Source: Ahrensia kielensis DSM 5890
GTDB lineage: Bacteria > Pseudomonadota > Alphaproteobacteria > Rhizobiales > Rhizobiaceae
NCBI RefSeq assembly: GCF_000374465.1
Contig: NZ_KB894530.1
Location: forward strand, 64,501-128,500
Length of the DNA: 64,000 bases
Direction: 5' to 3'
Shown: one piece after another, positions 10,418-19,754 of the stretch
Position numbering within the stretch: the first letter of the stretch is position 1
Layout of the letters: each line of letters begins with the position of its first letter
Program-made: the position numbers and the translations under genes
The notes under the pieces: model-generated
What the model saw: the letters and a program-made list of their open reading frames with translations, nothing else
Told to the model about the DNA's origin: nothing
Database searches by the model: none

Positions 10418-12286
10418 ATGGGAAATGGTATGTCTCCAATGACTAAAGATGTGATTGAAATAATGAAGCCTCAAAATTGGGCAGCAGTCACTGAAAGCGG
10501 TGCTCACACATTAGATGAAACGCGCTTGCCAAAATGGAAGTTGGAAGATTTGTATCCGTCGCTGGATTCAAAAGAATTGGCTGACGATTTTGACAAGGTG
10601 AAAGCGGGCAGTGCCGAGTTTGAAGAGGCATGGAAAGGCAAGTTGGCTGTTGCTGTTGCCAATGGAAAGTTAGGCCAGGCGGTCAAGCAATTTGAAGAAA
10701 TTCAAGAAATCGCAGGTCGCATCGGCTCTTATGCTGGTTTGCTCTATGCTGGTGATACGTCTGATCCAGCGCGCGCGAAATTTTATGGCGATGCACAGCA
10801 AAAATTGACCGATGCTGGCTCGCATCTCTTGTTTTTTGGCCTTGAGCTAAATTTGCTTGAAGATGAGCAATTGCAAAAAGCAATTTCAGAAGATGAGTTG
10901 GCGGCGCATTACAAGCCGTGGCTTGAAGATTTGCGGAAAGATAAGCCTTACCAGCTGGAAGATCGCATTGAGCAACTCTTCCATGAAAAATCCTTAACCA
11001 GCCGCGGGGCGTTTAACCGTCTTTTTGACGAAACGTCTAATGCGATGCGCTTTGAGGTCGATGGCAAGGAACTGCCTTCCGAGCGTGTGTTCAATTTGCT
11101 TCAAGAACCGGATGGTGAAATCCGCAAAAAAGCGTTTGAAGCGATTGCGAATAAGTTCGGCAAGGACATTCGCCTTTTCACTTTGATCACGAACACGCTG
11201 GCGAAAGACAAGGAAATTTCTGACCGTTGGCGCGGCTTTGAAGATGTGGCCGACAGCCGCCATCTAGATAACCGCGTTGAGCGCGAGGTTGTGGACGCAT
11301 TGGTTACAGCCGTGCGTGAGAGCTTCCCGCGTATTTCGCACCGCTATTATGCGATGAAAGCAAAATGGCTGGGCATGGAAAAGCTCAATTCATGGGACCG
11401 TAATGCACCGCTGCCTGAAACGCCCAATGCTGTTGTTGCGTGGGACGATGCGAAAGAGACCGTCCTTGCTGCCTATAATGGATTTTTGCCTGAAATGGCG
11501 GATATCGCGCAATTGTTCTTCGATAATAATTGGATTGATGCACCTGTTCGCGAAGGCAAGGCATCGGGTGCTTTTTCTCACCCATGCGTGCCGTCGGTTC
11601 ACCCCTATGTATTGCTCAATTATTTGGGCAAGCCGCGCGATGTGATGGTGATGGCGCATGAGCTTGGACATGGCGTGCATCAGGTGCTAGCCGGTGACCA
11701 AGGTGCGTTGATGGCATCGACACCGCTTACATTGGCTGAAACGGCTTCTGTGTTCGGCGAGATGCTGACATTCCGCTACATGCTGTCAAAGGTTGAAGAT
11801 CGGCGTGAACGAAAAGCAATGCTGGCGCAAAAAGCCGAAGACATGATCAATACGGTCGTGCGCCAAATCGCATTTTACATGTTTGAACGTAAAGTCCATG
11901 AAGCGCGGCGTGAAGGGGAAATTACCTCTGAACAGCTTGGGCAGTTCTGGATGGAAGTGCAGGCGGAAAGCTTGGGCCCTGCGGTAGAACTCAATGAGGG
12001 CTATGAAAATTTCTGGGCCTATATCCCACATTTCATCCATTCGCCGTTTTATGTTTATGCCTATGCATTTGGTGATTGTTTGGTGAACTCGCTCTATGCG
12101 GTTTATCAAAATGCCGAGAGCGGATTTCAAGATAAATATATGGATATGTTGCGCGCGGGCGGCACTAAACATCATTCAGAATTGCTTGCTCCGTTTGGCC
12201 TTGATGCCTCAGGTCCTGAATTTTGGAAAAAGGGTTTAAGCGTTATTGAAGAGATCATTGATGAGCTTGAAGCGATGGAAGAGTAG
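10418..12286 (+). CDS. pepF: M3-family oligoendopeptidase F
   Basis: Zinc metallopeptidase of the M3 (thimet/PepF) family that degrades short peptides in the cytoplasm. The active-site motif HELGH lies at about residues 414-418 (MVMAHELGHGVHQ), with the third ligand Glu in the following LAETASVFGE segment. The family-typical PHFIHSPFYVYAYAFG block near the C-terminus is present. Length (622 residues) matches the PepF/M3B group. The ATG at 10418 may be replaced by the in-frame ATG at 10439 (MTKDVIE); neither has a strong ribosome-binding site. There is no signal peptide. The stop is 14 bases before the DUF3445 gene, so the two are probably co-transcribed. Confidence 0.92.
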   Translation: MGNGMSPMTKDVIEIMKPQNWAAVTESGAHTLDETRLPKWKLEDLYPSLDSKELADDFDKVKAGSAEFEEAWKGKLAVAVANGKLGQAVKQFEEIQEIAGRIGSYAGLLYAGDTSDPARAKFYGDAQQKLTDAGSHLLFFGLELNLLEDEQLQKAISEDELAAHYKPWLEDLRKDKPYQLEDRIEQLFHEKSLTSRGAFNRLFDETSNAMRFEVDGKELPSERVFNLLQEPDGEIRKKAFEAIANKFGKDIRLFTLITNTLAKDKEISDRWRGFEDVADSRHLDNRVEREVVDALVTAVRESFPRISHRYYAMKAKWLGMEKLNSWDRNAPLPETPNAVVAWDDAKETVLAAYNGFLPEMADIAQLFFDNNWIDAPVREGKASGAFSHPCVPSVHPYVLLNYLGKPRDVMVMAHELGHGVHQVLAGDQGALMASTPLTLAETASVFGEMLTFRYMLSKVEDRRERKAMLAQKAEDMINTVVRQIAFYMFERKVHEARREGEITSEQLGQFWMEVQAESLGPAVELNEGYENFWAYIPHFIHSPFYVYAYAFGDCLVNSLYAVYQNAESGFQDKYMDMLRAGGTKHHSELLAPFGLDASGPEFWKKGLSVIEEIIDELEAMEE

Positions 12287-12300
12287 GCTCAGCCTTCGTC

Positions 12301-13182
12301 ATGCGTGATCGTTCCTCACAATTGGAAGCTTTGCCTAAAGCATTTGAAATTGGTGTCGCGCCGACAACGCGCGATGCTCAATGGTTGCGACCTTTCGAGG
12401 GTATGGGAACTTATCTGACTGAAAAATCGCGCTTGCTGGCATGCGATTTTGATCTGGTGTTCGCCGATATTGGCGGCACAGATGATGGCCAGAGACAGGT
12501 ACTGGAGCTGGTTAGCGAGCATTTGCTGAAGCAGTTTCCAGAAACATATCTGGCGGCGGGCGATGACATAGTTGTCACGGTCGATGGGGCACAATTTAAT
12601 GTGCCGATTAAAACGGCTGAAGCGCCGCTTGTAACGGCATCCAAGCTTCTTGCTGATGATCTCGTTATCATGCGCAAAAGTAATGATGGTTGGCAGCTTG
12701 CTTGCGGCTGTGTTTGTTTCCCGTCAGCTTGGAATGTCAGGCAAAAAATCGGCAAAATAATGTCGGATGTTCATGCGCCTGTACCAGACTTCGCACAAGG
12801 CTCGCGAAAAGCAACAATCATTGAGCGGATGTTTGATGCTTTGCAAATTGGCGCAACTGTTGAGCGCTACAACTGGTCACTTCATTCGGTTGATGATTTG
12901 CATTTGCCTGAACCAGAAGACGGCGACTATCTGGATATGGACGATCTGGCGCGTTTGTTTTTTCGCGGTGAGGTGCAAACACTGACCAAGCTACCTTCCG
13001 GGTCTGATATTCTTTTTACCATTGGCGTTTATGTCGATCCGCTTGACGTTTTGCGGCGTAACTCTGAACTCATTGGCGATTTAAACATGCAGTTGATGGC
13101 CCTTAATGGGGAACAACTTGATTATAAGGGGTTGCGCGGCGTGCGCGATCGCCTACATGGACATCTTAATTCGATGGGCTGA
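12301..13182 (+). CDS. DUF3445 haem-dependent oxidative N-demethylase-like protein
   Basis: A 293-residue DUF3445 protein, related to the haem-containing oxidative N-demethylases (HODM) that act on small methylamines and to fungal relatives. Recognisable family blocks are the N-terminal WLRPFEGMGTYLTEK, the central CVCFPSAWNVRQKIGKIMSDVHAPVP (substrate and haem pocket region, here split across residues about 140-165), and the RVNWSLH-like ERYNWSLHSVDDLH. The C-terminal TIGVYVDPLD block also fits. The substrate cannot be told from sequence. It follows the oligoendopeptidase gene by 14 bases and is probably in the same transcript. No ferredoxin or reductase partner is adjacent, unlike some characterised demethylase clusters. 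Confidence 0.85.
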   Translation: MRDRSSQLEALPKAFEIGVAPTTRDAQWLRPFEGMGTYLTEKSRLLACDFDLVFADIGGTDDGQRQVLELVSEHLLKQFPETYLAAGDDIVVTVDGAQFNVPIKTAEAPLVTASKLLADDLVIMRKSNDGWQLACGCVCFPSAWNVRQKIGKIMSDVHAPVPDFAQGSRKATIIERMFDALQIGATVERYNWSLHSVDDLHLPEPEDGDYLDMDDLARLFFRGEVQTLTKLPSGSDILFTIGVYVDPLDVLRRNSELIGDLNMQLMALNGEQLDYKGLRGVRDRLHGHLNSMG

Positions 13183-13261
13183 CCTAAAAGCCCATTTGTC
13201 ATAAGATTGTATCATTGATCGCCTCTATGCTGGCGTAAAGCCAAGGGCAAACAGGAACCTG

Positions 13262-14353
13262 ATGGAAACACCTTACTATTTGATCGACCGGTCCAAGCTG
13301 GCTGCTAATATGGCAAAGATGGACTATTTGCGCGAAGCTTCTGGCGCCAAATGCTTGCTTGCATTGAAATGTTTTGCCACATGGCCTGTTTTCGATACGA
13401 TGCGCGATCATATGGATGGCACAACGTCGAGCAGCCTTTATGAGCTAAAGCTTGGCCGTGAGAAATTCGGCAAAGAAACCCATGCCTATTCTGTCGCGTG
13501 GGCCGATCATGAAATTGATGAAGCGGTTTCTTACGCCGATAAGATCATCTTTAATTCAGCCAACCAGCTTGAGCGGTTTGATAATAAAACCGCAAATATC
13601 AAGCGCGGCTTGCGTTTGAATCCGGGGTTTTCGACCTCTGGTTTTGATTTGGCAGACCCATCGCGCAAGTTCAGCCGTTTGGGTGAATGGGACGTTGAAA
13701 AATTGCATCTTTATGCTGATCGCATTTCCGGTGTGATGATCCACTATAATTGCGAAAACGATGATTTTGATAAGTTTTCCAAGCAATTGGAGCGTATTGA
13801 GAATGAATTTGGTTCGTTCCTGCAAAAGCTTGAGTGGGTAAGCCTTGGCGGCGGTATTCATTTTACGGGCGAGAATTATCCGCTCGACAAGCTGGCGGCG
13901 CGCCTCAAAGCATTTGCCGAAAAGTTTGGTGTGCAAGTCTATCTTGAGCCAGGCGAAGCGGCGATCACCGGAACGGCAAGCTTAGAAGTCACGGTTCTTG
14001 ATCTTTTGGAGAATGAAAAGAAACTGGCGATCGTTGATAGTTCGGTTGAAGCGCATATGCTGGACTTGCTGATTTACCGCGAAAGCGCGCGCATGGAGAG
14101 CGAAGGCGAGCACGCCTATATGATCTGCGGCAAATCATGCTTAGCAGGTGATGTGTTTGGAGAGCGCTCATTTAAAGAGCCGCTTAAAATTGGCGACCGG
14201 CTGTCGATTGGCGATGCTGCTGGCTATACACTGGTTAAAAAGAACTGGTTTAACGGCGTAAAAATGCCGTCCATCGTCATCAAGGAACTAGATGGTTCTT
14301 TGACTTTGTGCCGTGAATTTGGCTACGACGAATTTGAAAGCAGCCACGGTTAG
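13262..14353 (+). CDS. nspC: carboxynorspermidine/carboxyspermidine decarboxylase
   Basis: PLP-dependent decarboxylase (alanine-racemase fold, group IV decarboxylase family) that removes CO2 from carboxyspermidine to give spermidine, the last step of the aspartate-semialdehyde route to spermidine. Family marks are the N-terminal ALKCF motif holding the PLP lysine, SSLYELKLG, VMIHYNCEN, the glycine-rich VSLGGGIHFTGENYP, EPGEAA (phosphate binding) and CGKSCLAGDVFGE (catalytic Cys near the C-terminus). Length, 363 residues, is normal. The following gene encodes the dehydrogenase for the preceding step, separated by a palindromic repeat, so the pair is functionally linked. Confidence 0.94.
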   Translation: METPYYLIDRSKLAANMAKMDYLREASGAKCLLALKCFATWPVFDTMRDHMDGTTSSSLYELKLGREKFGKETHAYSVAWADHEIDEAVSYADKIIFNSANQLERFDNKTANIKRGLRLNPGFSTSGFDLADPSRKFSRLGEWDVEKLHLYADRISGVMIHYNCENDDFDKFSKQLERIENEFGSFLQKLEWVSLGGGIHFTGENYPLDKLAARLKAFAEKFGVQVYLEPGEAAITGTASLEVTVLDLLENEKKLAIVDSSVEAHMLDLLIYRESARMESEGEHAYMICGKSCLAGDVFGERSFKEPLKIGDRLSIGDAAGYTLVKKNWFNGVKMPSIVIKELDGSLTLCREFGYDEFESSHG

Positions 14354-14400
14354 AGCAAGATGCGAAAAAGCGGGAACTGGTTTTTCGCAAAAATCTTGCG
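14354..14400. repeat. rhizobial-type intergenic palindrome
   Basis: Directly after the nspC stop, arms at 14355-14369 (gcaagatgcgaaaaa) and 14381-14399 pair with one 4-base bulge around an 11-base loop. The core gcgaaaaag...tttttcgc resembles palindromes scattered in Hyphomicrobiales genomes. It may stabilise or punctuate the nspC transcript before the next gene. Confidence 0.7.
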
Positions 14401-14489
14401 GCAATAATTTTTAGAGCCGCTTTGCGGTTCAACCTGATTACAAAGGCCCCTAAAGGTCGGTTGTAATCCTCAAAAGGAGTATTTGAGCG

Positions 14490-15728
14490 TTGAAAAAGAA
14501 CTGTTTGATTGTCGGTGCGGGCGGTGTTGCACAGGTTGTGGCGCATAAATGTGCGCAGAACAATGATGTGCTTGGCGATTTGCATATTGCCAGCCGCACG
14601 GTGTCCAAATGCGATGAAATCATTGCATCTGTTCACGAAAAATCAGCAATGAAAGTTGATGGCGTGTTCAAAGCCCATGCGCTGGATGCAACCGATACAG
14701 CAGCGGTTGCCGCGCTGATTAAACAAACGGGCTGCGAGATCGTTATCAATGTTGGCTCTCCCTTCGTGAATATGACCGTCTTGCAAGCGTGTATCGACAC
14801 GGGCGTTGCCTATATGGATACGGCTATCCATGAAGAGCAGGATAAAATCTGCGAAACGCCGCCTTGGTATGGCAATTATGAATGGAAGCGCCGCGATGCT
14901 TGTAAAAGCGCCAATGTGACCGCAATTCTTGGCGTTGGTTTTGATCCAGGTGTTGTGAACTCTTACGCGCGTTTGGCTGCCGATGATTACCTTGATGTTG
15001 TTGAAAGCATTGATATTGTTGATATTAATGCAGGATCGCACGGCAGATGGTTCTCGACAAACTTTGATCCGGAAATCAATTTCCGTGAATTTACGGGTAC
15101 TGTTTACAGCTGGCAAAAAGGCGCTTGGCAATCGAACAAAATGTTTGAAGTGGGCCAAGAATATGACCTGCCAGTTGTTGGCAAACAAAAGGCCTATATG
15201 ACGGGCCACGATGAGGTTCACTCACTTTCAAATCGCTACCCTGAAGCTGATGTACGCTTCTGGATGGGGTTTGGCGATCATTATATCAATGTATTTACGG
15301 TGCTGAAAAACCTTGGCCTTTTGTCGGAGCAACCGGTTAAAACGGCCGAAGGGCTGGAAGTTATTCCGCTGAAAGTGGTCAAAGCTGTTCTTCCTGATCC
15401 TTCAAGCCTTGCGCCGGATTACACGGGTAAAACCTGTATTGGCGATATTGTTAAAGGCACGAAAGACGGCAAACCTGCGGAAGTTTTCATCTATAATATT
15501 TCCGACCATAAAGAAGCTTATAACGAAGTTGGCAGTCAGGGTATTTCCTATACGGCTGGCGTTCCACCTGTTGCTGCTGCGATGTTGATCGCCAATGGTA
15601 CATGGGATGTGGGCGAAATGGCCAATGTGGAAGACCTTGATCCGAAGCCGTTTTTGAACCTTCTTAATGAGATCGGCTTGCCGACACGCATTAAAGATGC
15701 GGATGGTGATCGCGCGCTTACATTCTAG
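14490..15728 (+). CDS. carboxy(nor)spermidine dehydrogenase, saccharopine-dehydrogenase family
   Basis: NADPH-dependent enzyme that condenses putrescine with L-aspartate semialdehyde to give carboxyspermidine, the substrate of NspC. The N-terminal Rossmann loop is VGAGGVAQVVAHK; further family blocks are INVGSPFVNM, MDTAIHE, LGVGFDPGVVNSYA and ISYTAGVPPVAAAMLI. The 412-residue length is normal. The start is TTG at 14490, preceded at the right distance by the ribosome-binding site aaaggagt (14473-14480); no ATG fits better. Often called LYS1 in annotation because of the fold, but the neighbouring nspC makes polyamine synthesis far more likely than lysine metabolism. Confidence 0.93.
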   Translation: MKKNCLIVGAGGVAQVVAHKCAQNNDVLGDLHIASRTVSKCDEIIASVHEKSAMKVDGVFKAHALDATDTAAVAALIKQTGCEIVINVGSPFVNMTVLQACIDTGVAYMDTAIHEEQDKICETPPWYGNYEWKRRDACKSANVTAILGVGFDPGVVNSYARLAADDYLDVVESIDIVDINAGSHGRWFSTNFDPEINFREFTGTVYSWQKGAWQSNKMFEVGQEYDLPVVGKQKAYMTGHDEVHSLSNRYPEADVRFWMGFGDHYINVFTVLKNLGLLSEQPVKTAEGLEVIPLKVVKAVLPDPSSLAPDYTGKTCIGDIVKGTKDGKPAEVFIYNISDHKEAYNEVGSQGISYTAGVPPVAAAMLIANGTWDVGEMANVEDLDPKPFLNLLNEIGLPTRIKDADGDRALTF

Positions 15729-15899
15729 GTGAAAAGTGGGGCGGCGCTTTAGTGTCGCTCACATAATACGCTATAATATCAGGCGAAAATCGACGTGCAT
15801 ACGTTAAATATAAACTTATGTTTCGTAAATTTTGCTGTTGATTTAGTTTAAATTGATTTAAAAGAGTAGCCACAAAGAAAGTTCTAGAAGGTAGAAAAG

Positions 15900-16271
15900 A
15901 TGCGGATGATGAAATCGACTGTGGCCATTGCGGTTGCTGGCATTGTGTTGAGTGGCTGTGTCGCGACAGGGCCTTCTGGCCCATCACAGCGCCCTGCACC
16001 AGGGCCGACATTTGCTGAAGGTAACTGGAATCAGGGTGGCTTGGCGTCATATGTTTTCGGCAACGGTAGCTTCGTTGGAACAGCTGCTGATACCGGCAAT
16101 AAAGTTGCTGACGGAACCTATCGCTATGTCAACAATAATACGATCCAGATTTCGTCTTATTCAAGCGTTCAGCAAAAAACGATTGTCGCGAATTGCCTGC
16201 TTGTAGCTGGCGGCACGTTGATGAATTGCACAAATGACTCAGGACTGAACTTCTCGCTCACACGCGCATAA
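15900..16271 (+). CDS. Omp10-like outer-membrane lipoprotein
   Basis: A 123-residue lipoprotein. A signal peptide ends in a lipobox LSGC, so Cys19 should be acylated. The mature part resembles Brucella Omp10: a Pro/Gly-rich linker, then a small beta-rich domain with GTAADTGNKVADGTYRYV, NTIQISSYSS and a conserved pair of cysteines near the end (ANCLLVAGGTLMNC) followed by FSLTR. The Omp10 assignment rests on this overall pattern recalled from the Brucella protein and is likely but not checked by alignment. The gene stands alone with ribosome-binding site gaaggta before the ATG and a terminator after it. Confidence 0.8.
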   Translation: MRMMKSTVAIAVAGIVLSGCVATGPSGPSQRPAPGPTFAEGNWNQGGLASYVFGNGSFVGTAADTGNKVADGTYRYVNNNTIQISSYSSVQQKTIVANCLLVAGGTLMNCTNDSGLNFSLTRA

Positions 16272-16314
16272 GAACGCTCCTAACTGTCTCAAATTGTAAC
16301 AGTTTGATTTCATT

Positions 16315-16345
16315 ATCCCGTATACGGCGAGTATGCGGGATTTTG
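16315..16345 (+). terminator. terminator after the Omp10-like gene
   Basis: Arms atcccgtatac (16315-16325) and gtatgcgggat (16331-16341) pair with one G-U and are followed by tttgtgtgt. It lies 44 bases after the stop codon. Confidence 0.75.
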
Positions 16346-16471
16346 TGTGTTTGGATGGCGTTTCTTCGTTGACGAGCGTGCTGATTCATTGCCACATTGA
16401 TTTACGGTATTTGTCTATCGCGCTGCCAAGATAAGGCGCCGCGATATTTAATAGGCTTAAGGGAGACTATC

Positions 16472-18556
16472 ATGAAGAAGATTGCTGCAATCGCTGCGAT
16501 GAGTGTTTCAGCATTGGCGCTGAGCACAAGCTTCGCGGCTGCTGATTATGAATTAAACATTTTGCATATTAACGATCTGCATTCGCGTATTGAATCGATC
16601 AACAAATATGATTCTACCTGCGGCGCTGAAGATGAAGCCGAAGGCGCTTGCTTTGGCGGTGTTGCCCGTGTGCAAACTAAAATTGATGAGCGACGCGCCG
16701 CTTTGAAGAGCGAAGAAAAGAACGTTCTTCTTCTTGATGCTGGCGATCAATTCCAAGGCTCTTTGTACTACACCACTTATAAGGGTGATGCTGCTGCTGA
16801 ATTCATGAGTGGCATGGGCTTTGATGCGATGGCTGTTGGCAATCATGAATTTGATGATGGTCCAGAAGGTTTGAAAAAGTTTCTAGGCAATGTCAATTTT
16901 CCAGTGATTTCTGGCAATACAATGGCTGGCCTAAGCACAGGCATTGAGGGCGGTATTACGCCTTACGTGATTAAGGAACTTGGCGGCGAGAAGGTCGGTA
17001 TTTTGTCTGTTTTGGCAACTGATACCGATGAAACATCTTCCCCTGGTAAAGATGTTCTTTTCCTTGATGAAGTGCGCTATTTGAAAGGCGCTGTTGCTGC
17101 ACTTGAAGCGGAAGGCATTAACAAAATTGTGTTGCTTTCTCACGTTGGTTTGACGCGCGATAAAGAGATTGCTGCAGCCGTGGACGGCATTGATGTGATC
17201 GTTGGTGGCCACAGCCACACACTTTTGTCCAACACGGATGAAAATGCAGCGGGCACCTATCCGCTGAATGTTAAAAACCCATCTGGCAAAGATGTGCCGA
17301 TTGTTCAGGCTTATGCCTATTCAAAATATTTGGGCGAGCTGAAAGTTGTTTTCGATGATGAGGGCAATGTTACTTCTGCTAGCGGCGATCCGCATCTCTT
17401 GGATGCGTCCGTTGAGCCAAATGCCGATGTTCTTGCACGTGTTAAAGAGCTTGGTGGCCCAATTGAAGAGCTTAAAGTTCAGGTTATCGGTGAAAGCACT
17501 GATGTGATCGACGGTAGCCGCGATGTTTGCCGTGCGGGTGAATGTTCAATGGGCACGCTCGTTGCGGACGCTCTGCTTGATCGCACCAAAGACCAAGGCG
17601 TTGTTCTTGCCATCACAAATGGCGGCGGTCTTCGCTCGTCAATTGATGCTGGTGAAGTGACAATGGGCGAAGCGCTATCTGTGCTTCCTTTCCAGAACAC
17701 ACTTGCAACATTTGAGACAACAGGGGCTAATCTTCTGGCTGCGCTTGAAAATGGTGTTGGTCAGATCGAGGAGGGTGCTGGACGTTTCCCGCAAGTTGCG
17801 GGCATGAAATACACCTTCGATAAGAGTGCTGAACCGGGTAGCCGTATCACCGAAGTTATGGTTGCTGACGCAGAAGGTAATTTCTCTGCACTTGACCCTG
17901 ACGCGACATATTTGGCTGCAACCAATAATTATGTGCGTAATGGCGGTGACGGATACAGTATGTTTGTTGATGCTGCCAATGCCTATGATTTTGGTCCGGG
18001 CTTGGAGCAAGTTCTTGCTGATTATCTAGCCAAAAATAACCCGTACACGCCTTATACGGACGGGCGTATTTCAGAAGCTTCTTCTATGGAAAAAGCTGAA
18101 ATGGAAAAGCCTGCTGAAGAAGCTGCTGCCGAAACAGAAATGAAGGCAGAAGTTGAAGTGACGGTTCCTGAAACAACTTTGGGTGCTGGTGATTTGTCAG
18201 TTTCGAGTCCGGTAATTGAAATTGCGCCACCGGTTGATATGGTCAAAGACGCTGAAGTAGACGTTGCCGTTCCTGAAACAACGCTGGGTGCCGGTGATCT
18301 TTCAACTAGTAGCCCCAAAATTGAAGTTGAAGCGCCAAAAGCTGAAATGGCTGAAGGCGAAGAAATGAAGAAAGAGGAAGTGGCTGAAGAGGCTATGGAG
18401 ATGAAAACCCATACAATCGCAGCTGGTGATACTTTGTGGGATTTGGCCAAAGAATTCTATGGCAAAGGTCAAATGTACACCAAACTTCAAGAAGCAAACC
18501 CACAGTTTAAAGCAGGCGACTTGGAAATTGGCGCAACATTGAACGTACCGAAGTAA
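16472..18556 (+). CDS. secreted 5'-nucleotidase/phosphoesterase with C-terminal LysM
   Basis: A 694-residue exported protein. The ATG at 16472 is chosen because it has ribosome-binding site aaggga and opens a clean signal peptide (MKKIAAIAAM...AAADYE). A calcineurin-like metallophosphatase domain (about 27-290) has HINDLHSR, LLDAGDQFQGS, GNHEFDDG and GGHSHT. The 5'-nucleotidase C-terminal substrate domain (about 330-520) has ITNGGGLRSSI and NNYVRNGGDGYSMF. Then comes a Glu/Ala-rich linker with two 35-residue tandem repeats (559-593 and 594-628, core PETTLGAGDLS), and a LysM domain (about 645-694) with TIAAGDTLWDLAKEFYG. It should hydrolyse extracellular nucleotides in the periplasm while held to peptidoglycan. 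UshA-type enzymes usually lack LysM. Confidence 0.92.
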   Translation: MKKIAAIAAMSVSALALSTSFAAADYELNILHINDLHSRIESINKYDSTCGAEDEAEGACFGGVARVQTKIDERRAALKSEEKNVLLLDAGDQFQGSLYYTTYKGDAAAEFMSGMGFDAMAVGNHEFDDGPEGLKKFLGNVNFPVISGNTMAGLSTGIEGGITPYVIKELGGEKVGILSVLATDTDETSSPGKDVLFLDEVRYLKGAVAALEAEGINKIVLLSHVGLTRDKEIAAAVDGIDVIVGGHSHTLLSNTDENAAGTYPLNVKNPSGKDVPIVQAYAYSKYLGELKVVFDDEGNVTSASGDPHLLDASVEPNADVLARVKELGGPIEELKVQVIGESTDVIDGSRDVCRAGECSMGTLVADALLDRTKDQGVVLAITNGGGLRSSIDAGEVTMGEALSVLPFQNTLATFETTGANLLAALENGVGQIEEGAGRFPQVAGMKYTFDKSAEPGSRITEVMVADAEGNFSALDPDATYLAATNNYVRNGGDGYSMFVDAANAYDFGPGLEQVLADYLAKNNPYTPYTDGRISEASSMEKAEMEKPAEEAAAETEMKAEVEVTVPETTLGAGDLSVSSPVIEIAPPVDMVKDAEVDVAVPETTLGAGDLSTSSPKIEVEAPKAEMAEGEEMKKEEVAEEAMEMKTHTIAAGDTLWDLAKEFYGKGQMYTKLQEANPQFKAGDLEIGATLNVPK

Positions 18557-18577
18557 GTTCTCTTTCTTACTTGTTGC

Positions 18578-18613
18578 ATCCCCGTCAGGCTTAAGCTTGG
18601 CGGGGATTTTATT
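18578..18613 (+). terminator. terminator after the nucleotidase-LysM gene
   Basis: A near-perfect long palindrome, atccccgtcaggctt at 18578-18592 pairing with aagcttggcggggat to 18606, is followed by tttatttat. It lies just after the stop codon. Confidence 0.85.
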
Positions 18614-18695
18614 TATCACGCGGACCATTTTGACGCATTGAAACATTGGTCCCGAGGTCTATTTACCGTCTGACCTGAAGCTGCACTGAAATGAA

Positions 18696-19754
18696 ATGTC
18701 TATTATGATTGATCCTGATTTGGCTAAAGCCGTCGGTCCGCTCCCTGCGGATCACCCGAGTGTTAAAATCCACAAGGTGGGTGTGCTGCTCGTCAATCTG
18801 GGCACGCCAGATGGTACAGACTTTAAGTCGATGCGCCGCTATTTGCAGGAGTTCCTTACCGATAAGCGCGTCATTGAGTGGCCAAAAGCGCTCTGGTATC
18901 CAATTTTATATGGTATTGTGCTCAATACGCGGCCCGGTAAAGTCGGCAAGGCTTATGAGACGATCTGGAATAAAGAACTGGATGAAAGCTATTTGCGCAC
19001 CTATACGCGGTCGCAATCTGACAAATTGTCAGCTGCTTTAAAATCGCATGAAAATGTCATCGTTGATTGGGCAATGCGTTACGGCAAGCCATCGATTGAT
19101 GAGAAAATCACGGCTTTGCGAGATCAGGGCTGTGACCGGATTGTCGCTTTTCCACTTTATCCGCATTATGCGGCTGCGACGACTGCCACGGTCAATGACA
19201 AAGTTTTTGAATCATTGATGAAAACGCGGTTCATGCCAGCTTTGCGTACCGTGCCTTCGTATCATGATGAGCCAATTTTCATTGAGGCAATCGCGCGTTC
19301 TATTGAAGAACATTTGGCTGGTCTTGATTGGGAGCCTGAACGCCTCATTGCTTCGTATCACGGCATTCCGATGAGCTATTTCAAAAAAGGCGATCCCTAT
19401 CATTGCCAGTGCTTGAAAACATCGCGCCTTCTTGAGGAACGTCTTGGCTGGGAAAAGGGTAAATTAATGACGACTTTTCAGTCGCGTTTTGGCCCAGAAG
19501 AATGGTTGCAACCCTACTTCGATAAAACGGTAGAAGCATTGCCAAAACAAGGCATTACGAAAATCGCGACGATCAATCCGGGGTTTGTTTCAGACTGTCT
19601 TGAAACATTGGAAGAGATCGCCGTAGAGGGCGCAGAAATCTTCGAAGAAAATGGCGGCCATCATTACACGCATATACCGTGCTTAAACGATAGCGAGGGC
19701 GGTATGAGCGTTATTGAAGCGATGGTTCGGCGCGAGTTACAGGGCTGGATCTGA
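18696..19754 (+). CDS. hemH: ferrochelatase
   Basis: Final enzyme of haem synthesis; inserts ferrous iron into protoporphyrin IX at the inner membrane. Family blocks seen are VLLVNLGTPDG, the MRYGKPSI strand, FPLYPHYAAATTAT, the active-site SYHGIPMSYFKKGDPY (catalytic His in SYHG), and FQSRFGPEEWLQPY, then PGFVSDCLETLEEI (catalytic Glu). Its 352 residues match the alphaproteobacterial enzyme. Another in-frame ATG at 18705 (MIDPDL) is a possible start. The stop codon abuts the stop codon of the convergent kdsD gene with no base between them. Confidence 0.96.
   Translation: MSIMIDPDLAKAVGPLPADHPSVKIHKVGVLLVNLGTPDGTDFKSMRRYLQEFLTDKRVIEWPKALWYPILYGIVLNTRPGKVGKAYETIWNKELDESYLRTYTRSQSDKLSAALKSHENVIVDWAMRYGKPSIDEKITALRDQGCDRIVAFPLYPHYAAATTATVNDKVFESLMKTRFMPALRTVPSYHDEPIFIEAIARSIEEHLAGLDWEPERLIASYHGIPMSYFKKGDPYHCQCLKTSRLLEERLGWEKGKLMTTFQSRFGPEEWLQPYFDKTVEALPKQGITKIATINPGFVSDCLETLEEIAVEGAEIFEENGGHHYTHIPCLNDSEGGMSVIEAMVRRELQGWI

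Noticed and set aside
14643-15221. 192-residue open frame on the minus strand
   Set aside because: Antisense to the carboxyspermidine dehydrogenase gene and without ribosome-binding site or domain.
16290-16315. Second Pho box, before the 5'-nucleotidase gene
   Set aside because: ctgtctcaaattgtaac has the wrong spacing (10 bases) and a poor second half; too weak to call.
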